Part shown: positions 9,266-19,115 of the stretch, in pieces
Layout of the letters: the number at the start of each line of letters is the position of its first letter
How positions within the stretch are numbered: the stretch's first letter is position 1
Assembly: GCA_903813345.2 (NCBI GenBank)
Contig: CAIIXF020000004.1
Location: forward strand, 1,592,513-1,625,524
Length of the DNA stretch: 33,012 bases
Reading direction: 5' to 3'
DNA from: Owenia fusiformis
Taxonomy: Eukaryota; Annelida; Polychaeta; Sabellida; Oweniidae
The notes under the pieces: model-generated
Told to the model about the DNA's origin: nothing
Database searches by the model: none
The model's input: only the letters and a program-made list of their open reading frames with translations
Position numbers and translations under genes: made by a program

Positions 9266-12200
9266 GTTTGTTTTTCAAATGCAGTTGGCACCGCAGGTTT
9301 GTTGGCATCATTTTTTTCAATTTTTCAAAAATTCAACAATTACAATTGGTCAGATGACAGATCTGGTACATTTTTGAGAATCGATTTTCATGAACAGTAA
9401 GTTTGGCCCACGTCATGTGATAAGCATTCTGATGTTCATAGCATAAATCTCAATGTGCATTGCTGTTGTCCAGAAGGATATAAATGGGTTAAATGCAGTG
9501 GTATAGCGGGACTACTTAAAAAGGGAAAATGTGAAAAAATCGTTATAGTGGAAAAAAGGTAAGTAGACTATTGAATTTGCTTTACTTTATATAACAAGAA
9601 ATCGGTAAGTTCGTGAGGTTCAACAAAGTTAACAATTATTTTTCAAGATCTTTTGCAATAGGATAGTTTCTAAATAGCAGAAAAATCAATGAAATCTCGT
9701 GCTGCCATCTTTTATTCAGTTTTTAACTCTGGCTAGAGCTCCATTCACTTACATGCTAAAATCTTGGAAAAGTGGCTTAATTTCATGATTTATCGAAGTG
9801 TGTTTGTTGAATCTGTATAAAACTTGAATGATATACCACATGATGACCCTGTTTATGAACATGTTGTGATTAAACATGCTAATGTTGATTGACATACAAA
9901 TAATCCACGGTTTTAAAGAATTTTAGCATTGCATCTATGGACATTTGGCCCAACTTTTTTTAAATTGTCATAGAAAATTATTCAAATTACATAACTGTGT
10001 AAATCAAAGCTATTTTAGGAGAAAACATTCCACTGAATTCAAATATACCATTTAAAAGAAGGTAATGTAAGTCATTAGAGGTCTAATATGCAAGTCTCTT
10101 AAAATCTCACGAAAAATGAGATTTAGCGAGATTTCAAAAGCTATATGGAAACTATACTATTGTTTCCAAATGTATGGGTAAATTCGTTACCGGACAGAAG
10201 AGATTAGTCCGGACGTTTCAGTATGTCAATGTTGAAATCCTATATCTCTCTCCATATGAGCACTTTAGTAGATAGATTGGGTATCGATAGAGAACCATTC
10301 TAGAGGCTAACATCTACTAGAACAGAACAAAACATTGACTCATTAAGGGAATCTGCAGGACAAAGTCCCAGGAAGTATTTATGTAGATGGGGTCACGCGT
10401 TTATCACTAAGCTCTACGGAGCCTTAGATCAAAGACAATGTGTTGATAAGGTTAGCAATGGTTTCAAAGGAGGGTATCCGATCAACTAGGACCCTAGTCA
10501 ATCCGGACCCTAGTTAACTCGGGGCCTAGTCAACTTGGACCCTAGTTAACTCGCACCTAGTTATATTCAATATAAATCAGATGTATTTTACTTCATGAGA
10601 GGTGAAAGCAATTAACTTGCAAAATACTTAGAATATTGGAATATTTTAAAGGGTTCCGATTAGCATCCCGTATAAAAACAATATGGCGACCCCAGGCGTG
10701 TAAAATCCAGTTTATTGAAATTGTCTTTGAGATAAAGTAATCCGTTTATAATGATTTTGAAAACGTTATCTAAAGAGTGATTGCGTTCAAATAATACATG
10801 TACAACAGCCAATATAAATTCTTGTATTAGAAACCGGTTTGTCTTCCTTTGTTTCATTTGTAGGATATTTCATATGCCAAGCTGTGTGCTATTACGTTAT
10901 GGGGAAATTTAGATGCCAATTTTTCCTTATTATACACAAATAGAAGATCCTGAAACTTCACCCATAAATGTGGAATTGATTTGTCAAAATAAAAATCACC
11001 CTTTTATAAATGTGTGACGATCTATAATATACTTATTCTATATAACAGTTAGAGGTGTTGACACAACGACCTCGAACGTGTGAACCCTTGAGTATTATTC
11101 CGGGATCGGGCCTTTTATACTAAACGGTGAGCAACACCAGAAACGAGCGCTCGATTTGCTAAACGATATGCGTCACCCATTAAGATATAATTTAATTCAT
11201 TACTAGAATCTTTAAATAATGATGTCCATGTATATTTTGGATGAGTCAGAATCAATCTTTTAAAACCGTTATACTTTTATGCTATTTTTCAACATATGTG
11301 ATCAAAATGCTCTTTATAATTAAATAATACTTTTAAATACTTTTGATTCATTTTATATTGACTTTGGAACTATTCTATGTTCTAAAACAAATGATTTCAA
11401 TTTAGCCTGTTGTGTATAATGCTGTTATCATAACTTCGACTAAGAATTCTAATTAAAAAATCCAGTATCCTCTGATAAGCATTTAATTAGGTTGTTGAAG
11501 TAAACAAAATATAGAAGTATTACATTAATTCCAATATACGTTATATTATGGGGAAATATTAGCGCATTTGTGTTTTACTTTAAACTTTATTTCCAAATTT
11601 ATTTTATAAACATGTGTGTAAAAATACTTTCTGTTTGTCGAAAATACATGCTTTTTTCATAACACATTTTTATTTCAAAGCTTCAAATTGGAAATACAAT
11701 GAGTAAATAATTTGATGATCTTGGTAAAATATTCAATGAGTAGGGAATTTGAAATACATTTTGATTTAATAAATCAAAGAATTACAAATACAAATTACAA
11801 ATCTATCAAACATGGTGTTATCATTTGATTTCAAACTTTAATCTTTTACTTTGATTAAGAAATTCCTTGAAAATCATGGGCTTTCAATTTATTTAACATG
11901 TTTACTCCCTTTGGCTTAGTTTGAAGAATTTGGGTCAACAACATTTAAATTTCCATTGAATTTAATTGTTAAATACTGTGTATTTGTTTGTAATACAAAT
12001 TAACTAGTTTCATGTAAAATCAAACTCTTGGTTATTAAATATTTATCCCTACCGGTATATGATTTCACAATCAGTGCATGGTGGATGGTTTATGATTGAC
12101 TCAAAAGTGTCAGAATTATTTTTCACCATTATCAACCATTGATTTAACTAACAATTATATATGGTAAATGTTGTTAGCTCACATGGTGAGCTTTTGCAAT

Positions 12201-15200
12201 CACTCACTTGTCCGTCTGTCTGCCTGTCCGTCTGTCCGTCCGTCAACAATAGTGGCACGTTTTAAAACCTCTGTCGATAGGATTCCTGTTTTAAATTATT
12301 TCTGTTCAACATCAATACAGAAAACTCCCCTATGACTCCTGGCTCAAAAACTCGCCTATTATCAAAATGTTCGCCATTTTTGTCTCACAAAATTCACTTT
12401 TGACCCATTTCCTAGCTTTACAAATAATTTCAGGTGTCCTACATTGTAAAAGTCCATGTCAATGTAAAGATTAGATAAATGAAATAATTTTGTTACAAAA
12501 AATCAGCAAAAATTATATCAATTTTTTTTTATTTTCAGCCATTTTAGTTAACATTGATTTGTCCATCTGACTCGCGAAATCCACTTTTCCGTGAACAACA
12601 GTGGCACGTTTTAAAACCTCTGTCGATAGGATTCGTATTTTAAGTTATTTCTGTTCAACATCAGAACAGAAAATTCCCCTATGACTCCTGGTTCAAAAGC
12701 TCGCCTATTTTCAAAATGGCCGCCATTTTTGTCCCGCGAAATTCACTTTTGACCGATTTCCTAGCTTTACAAATAAATTCAAGTGTCCTACATTGTAAAA
12801 AGCCATGTCAATGTAAAGAGTAGATGTATGAAATAATTTTGTTACGAAAAATCAGCAAATTTATATCCATTTTTTTTATTTTCCTCCATTTTAGTTAACA
12901 TTGATTTGTCCATCTGTCTCGCAAAATTCACTTATGGACCATTTGCCTTAAACCCTCTGTCGATAGGATTCCCGTTTTAAGTTAATTTTGTTCAACATCA
13001 ATACAAAAAACTCTCCTATGACTCTTGGTTCAAAAGCTCGCCTATTTTCAAAATGTTCGCCATTCTTGTCTTGCGAAATTCACTTTTGGCCCATTTCCTA
13101 GCTTTACAAATAATTTCAGCTGTCGTGCATTGTAAAAAGCCATTTTACTGTAAATAGTTTGTTACAAAAATTGGCAAAATATTATATCCATTTTTTATTT
13201 TTCAGCCATTTTAGTAAACATTGATTTGTCCATCTGTTTCGCGAAATCCTCTTTTGAACCATTTCCCTTTAAACCTCTGTCGATAGGATTCCAGTTTCAA
13301 GTTATTTTTGTTCAACATCAATTCAAAAAATCTTGTTACAAATAATTGGCAAAAAATTATATCCGGTTTTTTCAGCCATTGTACTTACATCGATTTGTCA
13401 ATCTGTCTCTCAGTCAGTCCAAATAGTGGCAAGTAGCTTGAATTGAAATAATTTTGTTACAAAAAACAGCAAAAAATTATATCGTTCTTTTTATTTTCTG
13501 TCATTTTAGCCATCTTTCACTTTTGAGCAACACCATGTGAGCCCAGTATCCACGGTACTAATTTTTTATATATTACTCATCATTTTAATGCTCAAACTAA
13601 GGAAAATATGAAAAAATACAAGTCCAAGTTGACAAGGGTCCGAGTTGACTAGCGTCCGAGTTAATTAGGGTCCAAGTTGGACTAGGGTCCGAGTTGACTA
13701 GGATCCGAGTTAACTAGGGTCCGAGTTGACTAGGAACCGGATACATTGTAATGCCATTCCCTACCTCACCTTAAACCAGAGCCTTCTGTGGGTACAGATA
13801 CATTTCAGGGATCAAATCATCAACAGAAGGTCTGGAATAGAAAAGACATCCTACAGCTCAGACTTGAACCATCTGGGTTTTATTTGTGGGGATTTTTTCA
13901 AAAATAATGGGGACTTTAAGCGATGCATATAATATCGAAACGGAAACCAGTACGTTCAAATCGCCCTATACAAATGCATGTAGTTTTCCTAAATAAAACA
14001 ATCGTTCGGTCAGTGTTTACTTCGCCCGACACTTAGACTATACCATCATCGTGTTATTTGTGGTATATATCTGGTTTTTATGATACATTTTTTAAACAAG
14101 CTCGTTTCGTAAGATATTTAGAGCTGAAACATATATGACATATATCATTTTCTTCAGAAAGCATTATGTTGTGCATCGAAATCAAAATTGCCAGCATAGT
14201 TTTGAAAAGACATGAATACAATGATTCCTGTTGCCACCAACGTGAAATTGCAAATCTCCAGTTCTATACTCAGCTCTAAAGCTGATCGGGTATCTGGAGA
14301 GACGACTAACTAGCACTTGTTTTGTATGTGCACTATACAGACTCCATAATTGATTCATGGAATTTGCGTTCACGGTTACGTTGTTACGTTGCAAGCTTAA
14401 TGTCTCAAATGCCTATCATGATAACCCAAGAACCATATTGCTGATCTAAAAGGAGATAGCAAGAAGAATTGGGGGAGAACAGTAGAATAATGAAATCTTG
14501 TGATTTACCATTTCTTCCCTAGATTTAAAGTGTCTATGTAGAGACAAGGTCAAACTGAAACGTTCAGACATTACCAGATATTGAATCAAGGTCATATGCG
14601 CCACAAATGAGATACCAAATTCTTAGTCTCAAATTAATTGACTTTTTGGTGATCCATTTTTCAACACCCTGTAGACAAATTTACCTTTTGAATCAAACGT
14701 TTATGAATGAAACGTTTATTGTATACTAGTAAAGAAAACACGTGTGCCACACTCAATCGGTAGTGTAAAATATGACAAAGGTCCTTATTTGTACAAGCGA
14801 TTCTATATATATTAGGTTTGATGTTTGGCTGACAACTGGGGACGAGTCAAAGAAACTCTCTCGAGAAGCGTCGATTGTAGCAAATAGTGAACAAACAAAT
14901 GGATTTTCTGTCAACGTTAACCCAGCAACACGATATCAAACCATGGATGGTTTTGGTGCAGCGATAACGAACGCCGCTGCATACAACATTTACAGTAGTC
15001 CGCAGCGGAGTCAGATCATTAACGATCTCTTTGGCAAGGATGGTATTGGTATAAGTTACATCCGCCTTACTATGGGTGGGTCAGATTTCCAAGCGGTCGA
15101 GCCATATACATACAACGATATGCCTTCTTGCCATAATGACACTGCACTTGCAAACTTCAGTATTGCCAAAGATCATCAGTTCATCATCCCCGTCTTACAA

Positions 15201-16392
15201 GGTGCTCTAAGAGAAAATCCAACCTTGAAGATTATGGCGACTCCTTGGAGTGCGCCTGCTTGGATGAAAAACAATTGTAGTTTAAATGGTGGGTTCCTCC
15301 GGGAGGATTATATGAATGTCTACGCTGACTATTTCCTAAAGTTTGTCCAAGCGTATGCGGATGAAGGTAATTTATCTGTTTTAGCTTCTTGGGTTGGTTA
15401 TATAAAATTGGAAAAACAAAATACAAACTACTTCAGGACGAAAACATAATGATATGTGATAGGCCAGCGACGTTGCAGTTAATCTCATTTCCAAATGATT
15501 TTGTAATTTAAAAAAACGAACGCCATGAACTGTCAGGAATATATCACAAATGAAATACTTAGATATATCATCATATATCTTATTATGAACTATTTTTACA
15601 GGTATCACGATAAATGCAATAACTGTTCAAAATGAACCACTGCACGAGAGCCAGGACTACCCATCCATGTATATGTGGTGGCAGCAACAGAGTACCTTCA
15701 TAAAAGATCACCTAGGGCCGCGATTGTCCTCAACATCCACTAAGATAATTGCTTACGATCACAACTGGGACGATACGGCGTTTACAACGGGAATCTTGAG
15801 TGACAGCGACACAAATGCGTTCGTTGATGGATCGGCATGGCATTGTTATTCGAATCCAGCGGAGGACTACTACAAAAAACCTGGTGATATTAGAAATCAA
15901 TTTCCAAATAAGAATATCTATTTTACGGAATGTACAGGTGGTGATTGGTCCACGGATTTCGGCAATAATATTAGATGGAATGCAAGATATTTGTTTATCG
16001 GTCAACCGAGAAATGGGGCTAAAACTGTATTGTTGTGGAATATGGCTCTGGATGAAGATCACGGTCCAAAAGTAGGAGTTGGTGGGTGTTCGGATTGTAG
16101 AGGAGTGGTCACTGTAGACCAGACAAGCTATCAACGGGAGGTCGAATATTACCTAATCGGACACTTCAGCAAGTTTGTTCCCACTGGATCTGTTCGTATT
16201 GACTCTTCCAACTTTGGTTGGGATGATGTACACACGGTTGCCTTTGAAGCCCCTGATGGTGCTATTGTAGCAGTGGTGTTGAATCCATCCAGCACAAATA
16301 CAGTTAACTTCAATTTGAACCTCTCCGGAAGTACATATCAGTATAACAACTTGCCACCAAAATCTGTTGTCACTCTCAAAATGTCTCCGTAA
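9205..16392 (+). CDS. Secreted GH30 family glycoside hydrolase (glucosylceramidase-like), 4-exon model
   Basis: The model joins 9205-9265, 9474-9558, 14816-15366 and 15602-16392. It gives 1488 nt in one frame, a 495-residue protein with an N-terminal signal peptide. The last two exons hold the catalytic barrel and the C-terminal beta domain. Recognisable motifs are MDGFGAAITNAAAYNI near the start, ATPWSAPAWMKNN, the acid/base glutamate in VQNEP (codon 15634-15636), the nucleophile glutamate in FTECTGG (codon 15928-15930), and HFSKFVPTGSVRI with VVVLNPSS in the C-terminal part. Family knowledge: GH30 enzymes retain stereochemistry and cleave beta-glucosidic or related bonds. The GGCSDCRGVVT segment recalls bacterial-type GH30 proteins more than vertebrate lysosomal GBA, so the substrate is not assigned; a digestive beta-glucanase is possible. 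The first two exons are inferred, and the core is certain. Confidence 0.75.
9474..9558 (+). CDS. GH30 gene exon 2: short Cys-containing linker (inferred)
   Basis: The acceptor TTGCTGTTGTCCAG is followed by an open frame EGYKWVKCSGIAGLLKKGKC and EKIVIVEK, ending at a near-perfect donor AAG|GTAAGT. It exits in phase 2, exactly the phase needed by the hydrolase exon at 14816, so the codon spanning the junction is AGG. The same frame is open further upstream (about 9402, adding HCCCP and other cysteines), so a longer exon using another acceptor is possible. No homologous domain is recognised. Confidence 0.45.
10493..10560. repeat. Left terminal array of 16-bp units
   Basis: Units start at 10493, 10509, 10525 and 10541 and each begins CCTAGT. 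The central triplet alternates TCAA, TTAA, TCAA, TTAA. A diverged partial unit precedes them (10474-10492). Confidence 0.9.
10561..12175. other. AT-rich interior of the foldback element, nothing recognised
   Basis: Stops are frequent in all frames. The minus-strand frame 10660-10857 shows no recognisable protein features. No transposase motif is visible. Confidence 0.5.
12176..13543. mobile_element. Bivalve-type repeat with AGCTCAC ends and ~335-bp tandem units
   Basis: It starts with the palindrome AGCTCACATGGTGAGCT (12176-12192) followed by a GTCCGTC/GTCTGTC tract (about 12210-12245). It ends with CACCATGTGAGC (13531-13542), the reverse complement of its start. Inside, CTGTCGATAGGATTC recurs at 12271, 12620, 12957 and 13277, giving spacings of 349, 337 and 320 bp. 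Each unit also repeats AACTCSCCTATGACTC, GCTCGCCTATT, TCCTAGCTTTACAAATAA and TTAACATTGATTTGTCCATC-like blocks. Elements starting this way are, from memory, common in bivalve genomes. It has no coding potential and lies wholly inside the foldback element. Confidence 0.75.
13622..13744. repeat. Right terminal array of 16-bp units, inverted relative to the left
   Basis: Units start at 13622, 13638, 13654, 13670, 13687, 13703 and 13719; the fourth is 17 bp. The consensus is GTCCGAGTTRACTAGG. The array ends in AACCGGATAC, which pairs with GTATCCGATC at the left end. Confidence 0.9.
14816..15366 (+). CDS. GH30 gene exon 3: N-terminal half of the catalytic domain
   Basis: The acceptor TATATATATTAG precedes codons FDVWLTTGDESKK, a start typical of secreted GH30 proteins. 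The exon encodes the first strands and helices of the barrel: GFGAAITNAAAYNI, GIGISYIRLTMGGSDF and KIMATPWSAPAWMK are strongly family-like. It ends GCGGATGAAG|GTAATT in phase 1. Reading past this donor gives unrelated residues and a stop at 15449. An ATG at 14772 opens the same frame, but the residues before the proposed acceptor look intronic. Confidence 0.9.
15367..15601 (+). other. Intron 3 of the GH30 gene (235 bp)
   Basis: It has donor G|GTAATT and acceptor CTATTTTTACAG. Splicing restores the frame YADEG-ITINAITVQNEP, which carries the family's acid/base motif. Confidence 0.9.
15602..16392 (+). CDS. GH30 gene exon 4: catalytic glutamates and C-terminal beta domain
   Basis: This is the last exon, with stop TAA at 16390-16392. 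It carries acid/base Glu in TVQNEP (15634-15636), SAWHCYSNP, nucleophile Glu in IYFTECTGGDW (15928-15930), WNMALDEDHGP, the paired-cysteine motif GGCSDCRG, and the C-terminal beta-strand region ending in PPKSVVTLKMSP. All residues expected for activity are present, so the enzyme is probably functional. Confidence 0.95.
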
Positions 16393-16500
16393 ATCCAAAT
16401 GCTAAATTATTTATTAAGTATATAGAAATGTAATTTTGAGGAAAACTAACTTCGGTATACTTTGAATTATAATAGTACGTCAGTTGAAAATACAGTTTTA

Positions 16501-16506
16501 AATAAA
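16501..16506 (+). terminator. Polyadenylation signal of the GH30 gene
   Basis: AATAAA lies 109 bp after the stop codon, in AT-rich sequence typical of a 3' untranslated region. Confidence 0.6.
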
Positions 16507-17598
16507 GTCATATCTACGTTGTGTTACAGATGTATATCAGAATAATTAGAAACATACGCCGTTATACTTACTAGCAAAGTATGAATTCCAATGTCCTTGT
16601 TTCGTATGATCTTTCCTCTATGTATACTCTATTTGGCACGCTGGAAAGATTTCAACAGTATATGCCAGAATTAGTAACAAATCAGAAAACAATGTGGTTC
16701 TCTTGGATTGGAATTGACGGACTTGAATTCTTCCAACGTTAACAAAATATATTTCGGGGTTCTTTTGCATTTCTCAAGTAAGCTGTCACTCTAATTACGT
16801 TGAATTTGAGACGAAGATCACACAAAACGCGATTTTTGTGTTTTTTCAAACAGAGCTTATTTTTGATTTTTTTATCTGGCGTCTATATTCTGCAAACTTT
16901 CATTTGTACTATGGCTGAACATACAATTATACTATATCAGTTAAAGAGACGTATAATATTATTTTGAATTATTGTTTTAATATAATGGTTTGTTGTTACA
17001 TAAATAACAAATGTTTATATTATCTACACTTTCAAATCAAACAATCATTACAGTATATCGTTAAAATCATCAACTTGGTAAAAGGTAAAACATTTACGTT
17101 TAAGCTTACGTTCATTTATTAATTGGGTTGTCTGAATTAAAACTTTCAGATATTCGAGGACTCTAGCTTTAGATCAGAGGCTAGACATTAATAAATCCAA
17201 TAATCCCAATTGTCATAATGTCAATTTGGCACATTACACCATACCTCTCCTATTTCCCAATCTGTACAGCAATGATGACGTTTGTTATCGACTTTGTTGG
17301 TTTTTGCGAGGATAACGTTAACTTAACGCTTGATGCCAAACCAAGGCTGCGTTTTTGGACTGCCCGCGGCAAAAGTCAGTAGGGTAATATTCAATAAGAT
17401 TTTTCCCGAGGTATCACGAAAAAGATCAATAGGACCTGCGGGCAAATCACATGGTCACACGTTTTCAACAAAAACCGCTCATCCAAGCGCATCTTCGCTC
17501 TTACATGCGTCCTTTACATTAGCATGTTTACTAAAAGTGCCCTGTATTGCCTTAAACCTTTACTTCACTGTGTCTACTATTCTCTATCTTTGTCTACA

Positions 17599-17610
17599 GG
17601 GGGGGGGGGG
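17599..17610. repeat. Poly-G homopolymer tract
   Basis: A run of about a dozen G follows TCTACA. The length is unreliable in assemblies. Confidence 0.6.
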
Positions 17611-18231
17611 TCGGCAATAACATTTTGTAAACTGCTCGATGAATCTATAACAATGTATAGTTGAATACTTGGAACATATGTAAAATCTAGTTTACGTTCA
17701 GAAATATGTAAATAAACCCACATCCTCCATTTGCAACTTCACTTTGGCCTGTATCCCTTTTAAACGTGGTCACGAACTGTGTTAGGGTAGTATGATACAC
17801 TCACAAACCAAATTGTAAATTCATCATGCTCTGTCAGCTGTGATCTGAACATGAAGGTATTGGGAAAGACGAGAGATATATTACTGAAAGGGTGCAACGC
17901 CACCAACGGATTGGTACACGACCTCTAATAAGTACTTGTGAGTGACGTTGTCATCATTAGTATTGTCACGTGCTGGCGTTTGAAAATACGTTTACATTCT
18001 AACGTTTTATCAAAACATGATTATAATTCAACGTCGTCTAGACCATTGTTGCTTGATCTATAGCAAAACTATTGACTTTTGCACGCTGGCACCGCTGCAC
18101 CTTTTTAATGGATAGCGTATCGATTTAAAAAATCCTAAAAGACCGAACATATTTCAGGGTATCCTGCACCTTTATTTTTGCAAAACTTTACATTTTACAG
18201 ATTAGTTGACTTTTGTAGCGGAAATCGGCTA

Positions 18232-18244
18232 CCCCCCCCCCCCC
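18232..18244. repeat. Poly-C homopolymer tract
   Basis: A run of about a dozen C follows GGCTA. A further run of C lies at 28050-28059 inside the EGF gene. Confidence 0.6.
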
Positions 18245-19054
18245 GTTCATTTTCTGATCGCTTCTTCGATCGAGTGTTCATGTATTCATAATATTCACAT
18301 ATCTAATATTTATCATCATATACCATGGTTACACCAACGAAACAAACAGTCTCTGGCCATTTGTGTAAATAAGTTGTTTCATTTCTAGCGTGAAAATTAA
18401 CAACTATAAACACTTATATACATTTTCTATTTTCATATTATCAGACAGATGAGTTCAATGCTTTTTTAACTTCCTTGTTGGTCATTAAATATTTTACAGT
18501 TGATCTGTTTCTATACCGTGACATTTGTAAATGTCAACGTGTCTAGTCCACATCAGATAGCAACACGATTGAACGTTCTTGATTAATATGATCCAGTACA
18601 TAAGTGCGAATGTGTTATGTGCTGGAGTTTTGAATACAGGCTTTCTCCTGGAAATCAAATACGCATATTTCTCGAGGGACCGCAGAGACCGAGGGGGATT
18701 CACATATTTCGCGAGGCATAAACCCTAGATTCACTCGCTCCTTCTATTGTAATTTGGGGCTATTCAATTTTGAAACATGATTTAATATTGCCCTTAGAGT
18801 GTGAATTAAGTGCATGTGTCTATTTCAATGATAAACGTTAATGAAAAGAAAACGTTTGGAATTATTTTCCAATATAGAAACGGAAAGGTCAAACATTAAT
18901 ATCATGGAGCTGCAGAATACATAAATATAATATCGACACTCACAAACATGCAATAAAAATGATGTCATGACAAAAAGTCAACTCCGTTCTAAAGAGCAAA
19001 TCGCAAGTTCTGCCATGAACTGAACTAAGGTATCACGTGAGAAAAATCGTCAAA

Positions 19055-19115
19055 ATGAGGTGGATCTTGACGCTACTGTTGTACGTTACGCACAGCTTGG
19101 TTTTGATTGAAGGAG
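19055..19115 (+). CDS. EGF gene exon 1: signal peptide
   Basis: The ATG at 19055 starts [20 protein letters not shown], a hydrophobic leader after one basic residue. The exon ends GAAGGAG|GTAGGA in phase 1, as every later exon of this gene requires. The in-frame codons before this ATG contain no other ATG. Confidence 0.8.

Larger units (their letters stand above)
10474..13744. mobile_element. 3.27-kb foldback element with inverted arrays of a 16-bp unit at its ends
   Basis: The left end begins GTATCCG (10474) and carries about four and a half units of CCTAGTYAACTCGGAC to 10560. The right end (13622-13744) carries seven units of GTCCGAGTTRACTAGG and finishes in CGGATAC. The two arrays are reverse complements. 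Successive units mostly alternate between GTTGACT and GTTAACT cores. The interior is AT-rich with no recognisable transposase and includes another repeat at 12176-13543. No clear target-site duplication was found. The structure fits foldback-type DNA elements with modular inverted termini. The family is not assigned. Confidence 0.8.
9559..14815 (+). other. Intron 2 of the GH30 gene (5.26 kb, holds a foldback element)
   Basis: It runs from GTAAGT at 9559 to TATATATATTAG at 14804-14815. A 3.27-kb repeat element (10474-13744) makes up most of it. Parts outside that element (9559-10473 and 13745-14815) are AT-rich with no recognised exon. The minus-strand frame 14182-14394 is noted under rejected items. 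Confidence 0.5.
16507..19054. other. Intergenic region between the two genes
   Basis: No exon was recognised. It contains a poly-G run near 17599-17610 and a poly-C run near 18232-18244. The plus-strand frame 17330-17620 is slightly GC-richer but has no recognisable protein features. A TGATGTCATGA motif near 18960-18970, about 90 bp before the EGF gene start codon, resembles a CRE/AP-1 type site and could be regulatory. Confidence 0.5.

Noticed and set aside
12176-13543. Possible CRISPR-like spacing of repeated blocks
   Set aside because: The units are about 335 bp and diverged, and the organism is an animal; it is an ordinary tandem-structured mobile repeat.
14182-14394. Minus-strand 70-codon frame with a protein-like look (RYPISFRAEYRTGDLQFHVGG)
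   Set aside because: No domain was recognised, no convincing flanking splice sites were found, and it lies antisense in the GH30 intron. It remains possible as an exon relic.
15730-16134. 134-codon minus-strand frame
   Set aside because: It is a shadow of the GH30 last exon on the opposite strand.
17330-17620. 96-codon plus-strand frame in the intergenic region
   Set aside because: It has no recognisable motif and runs into a G homopolymer; the composition does not look coding.
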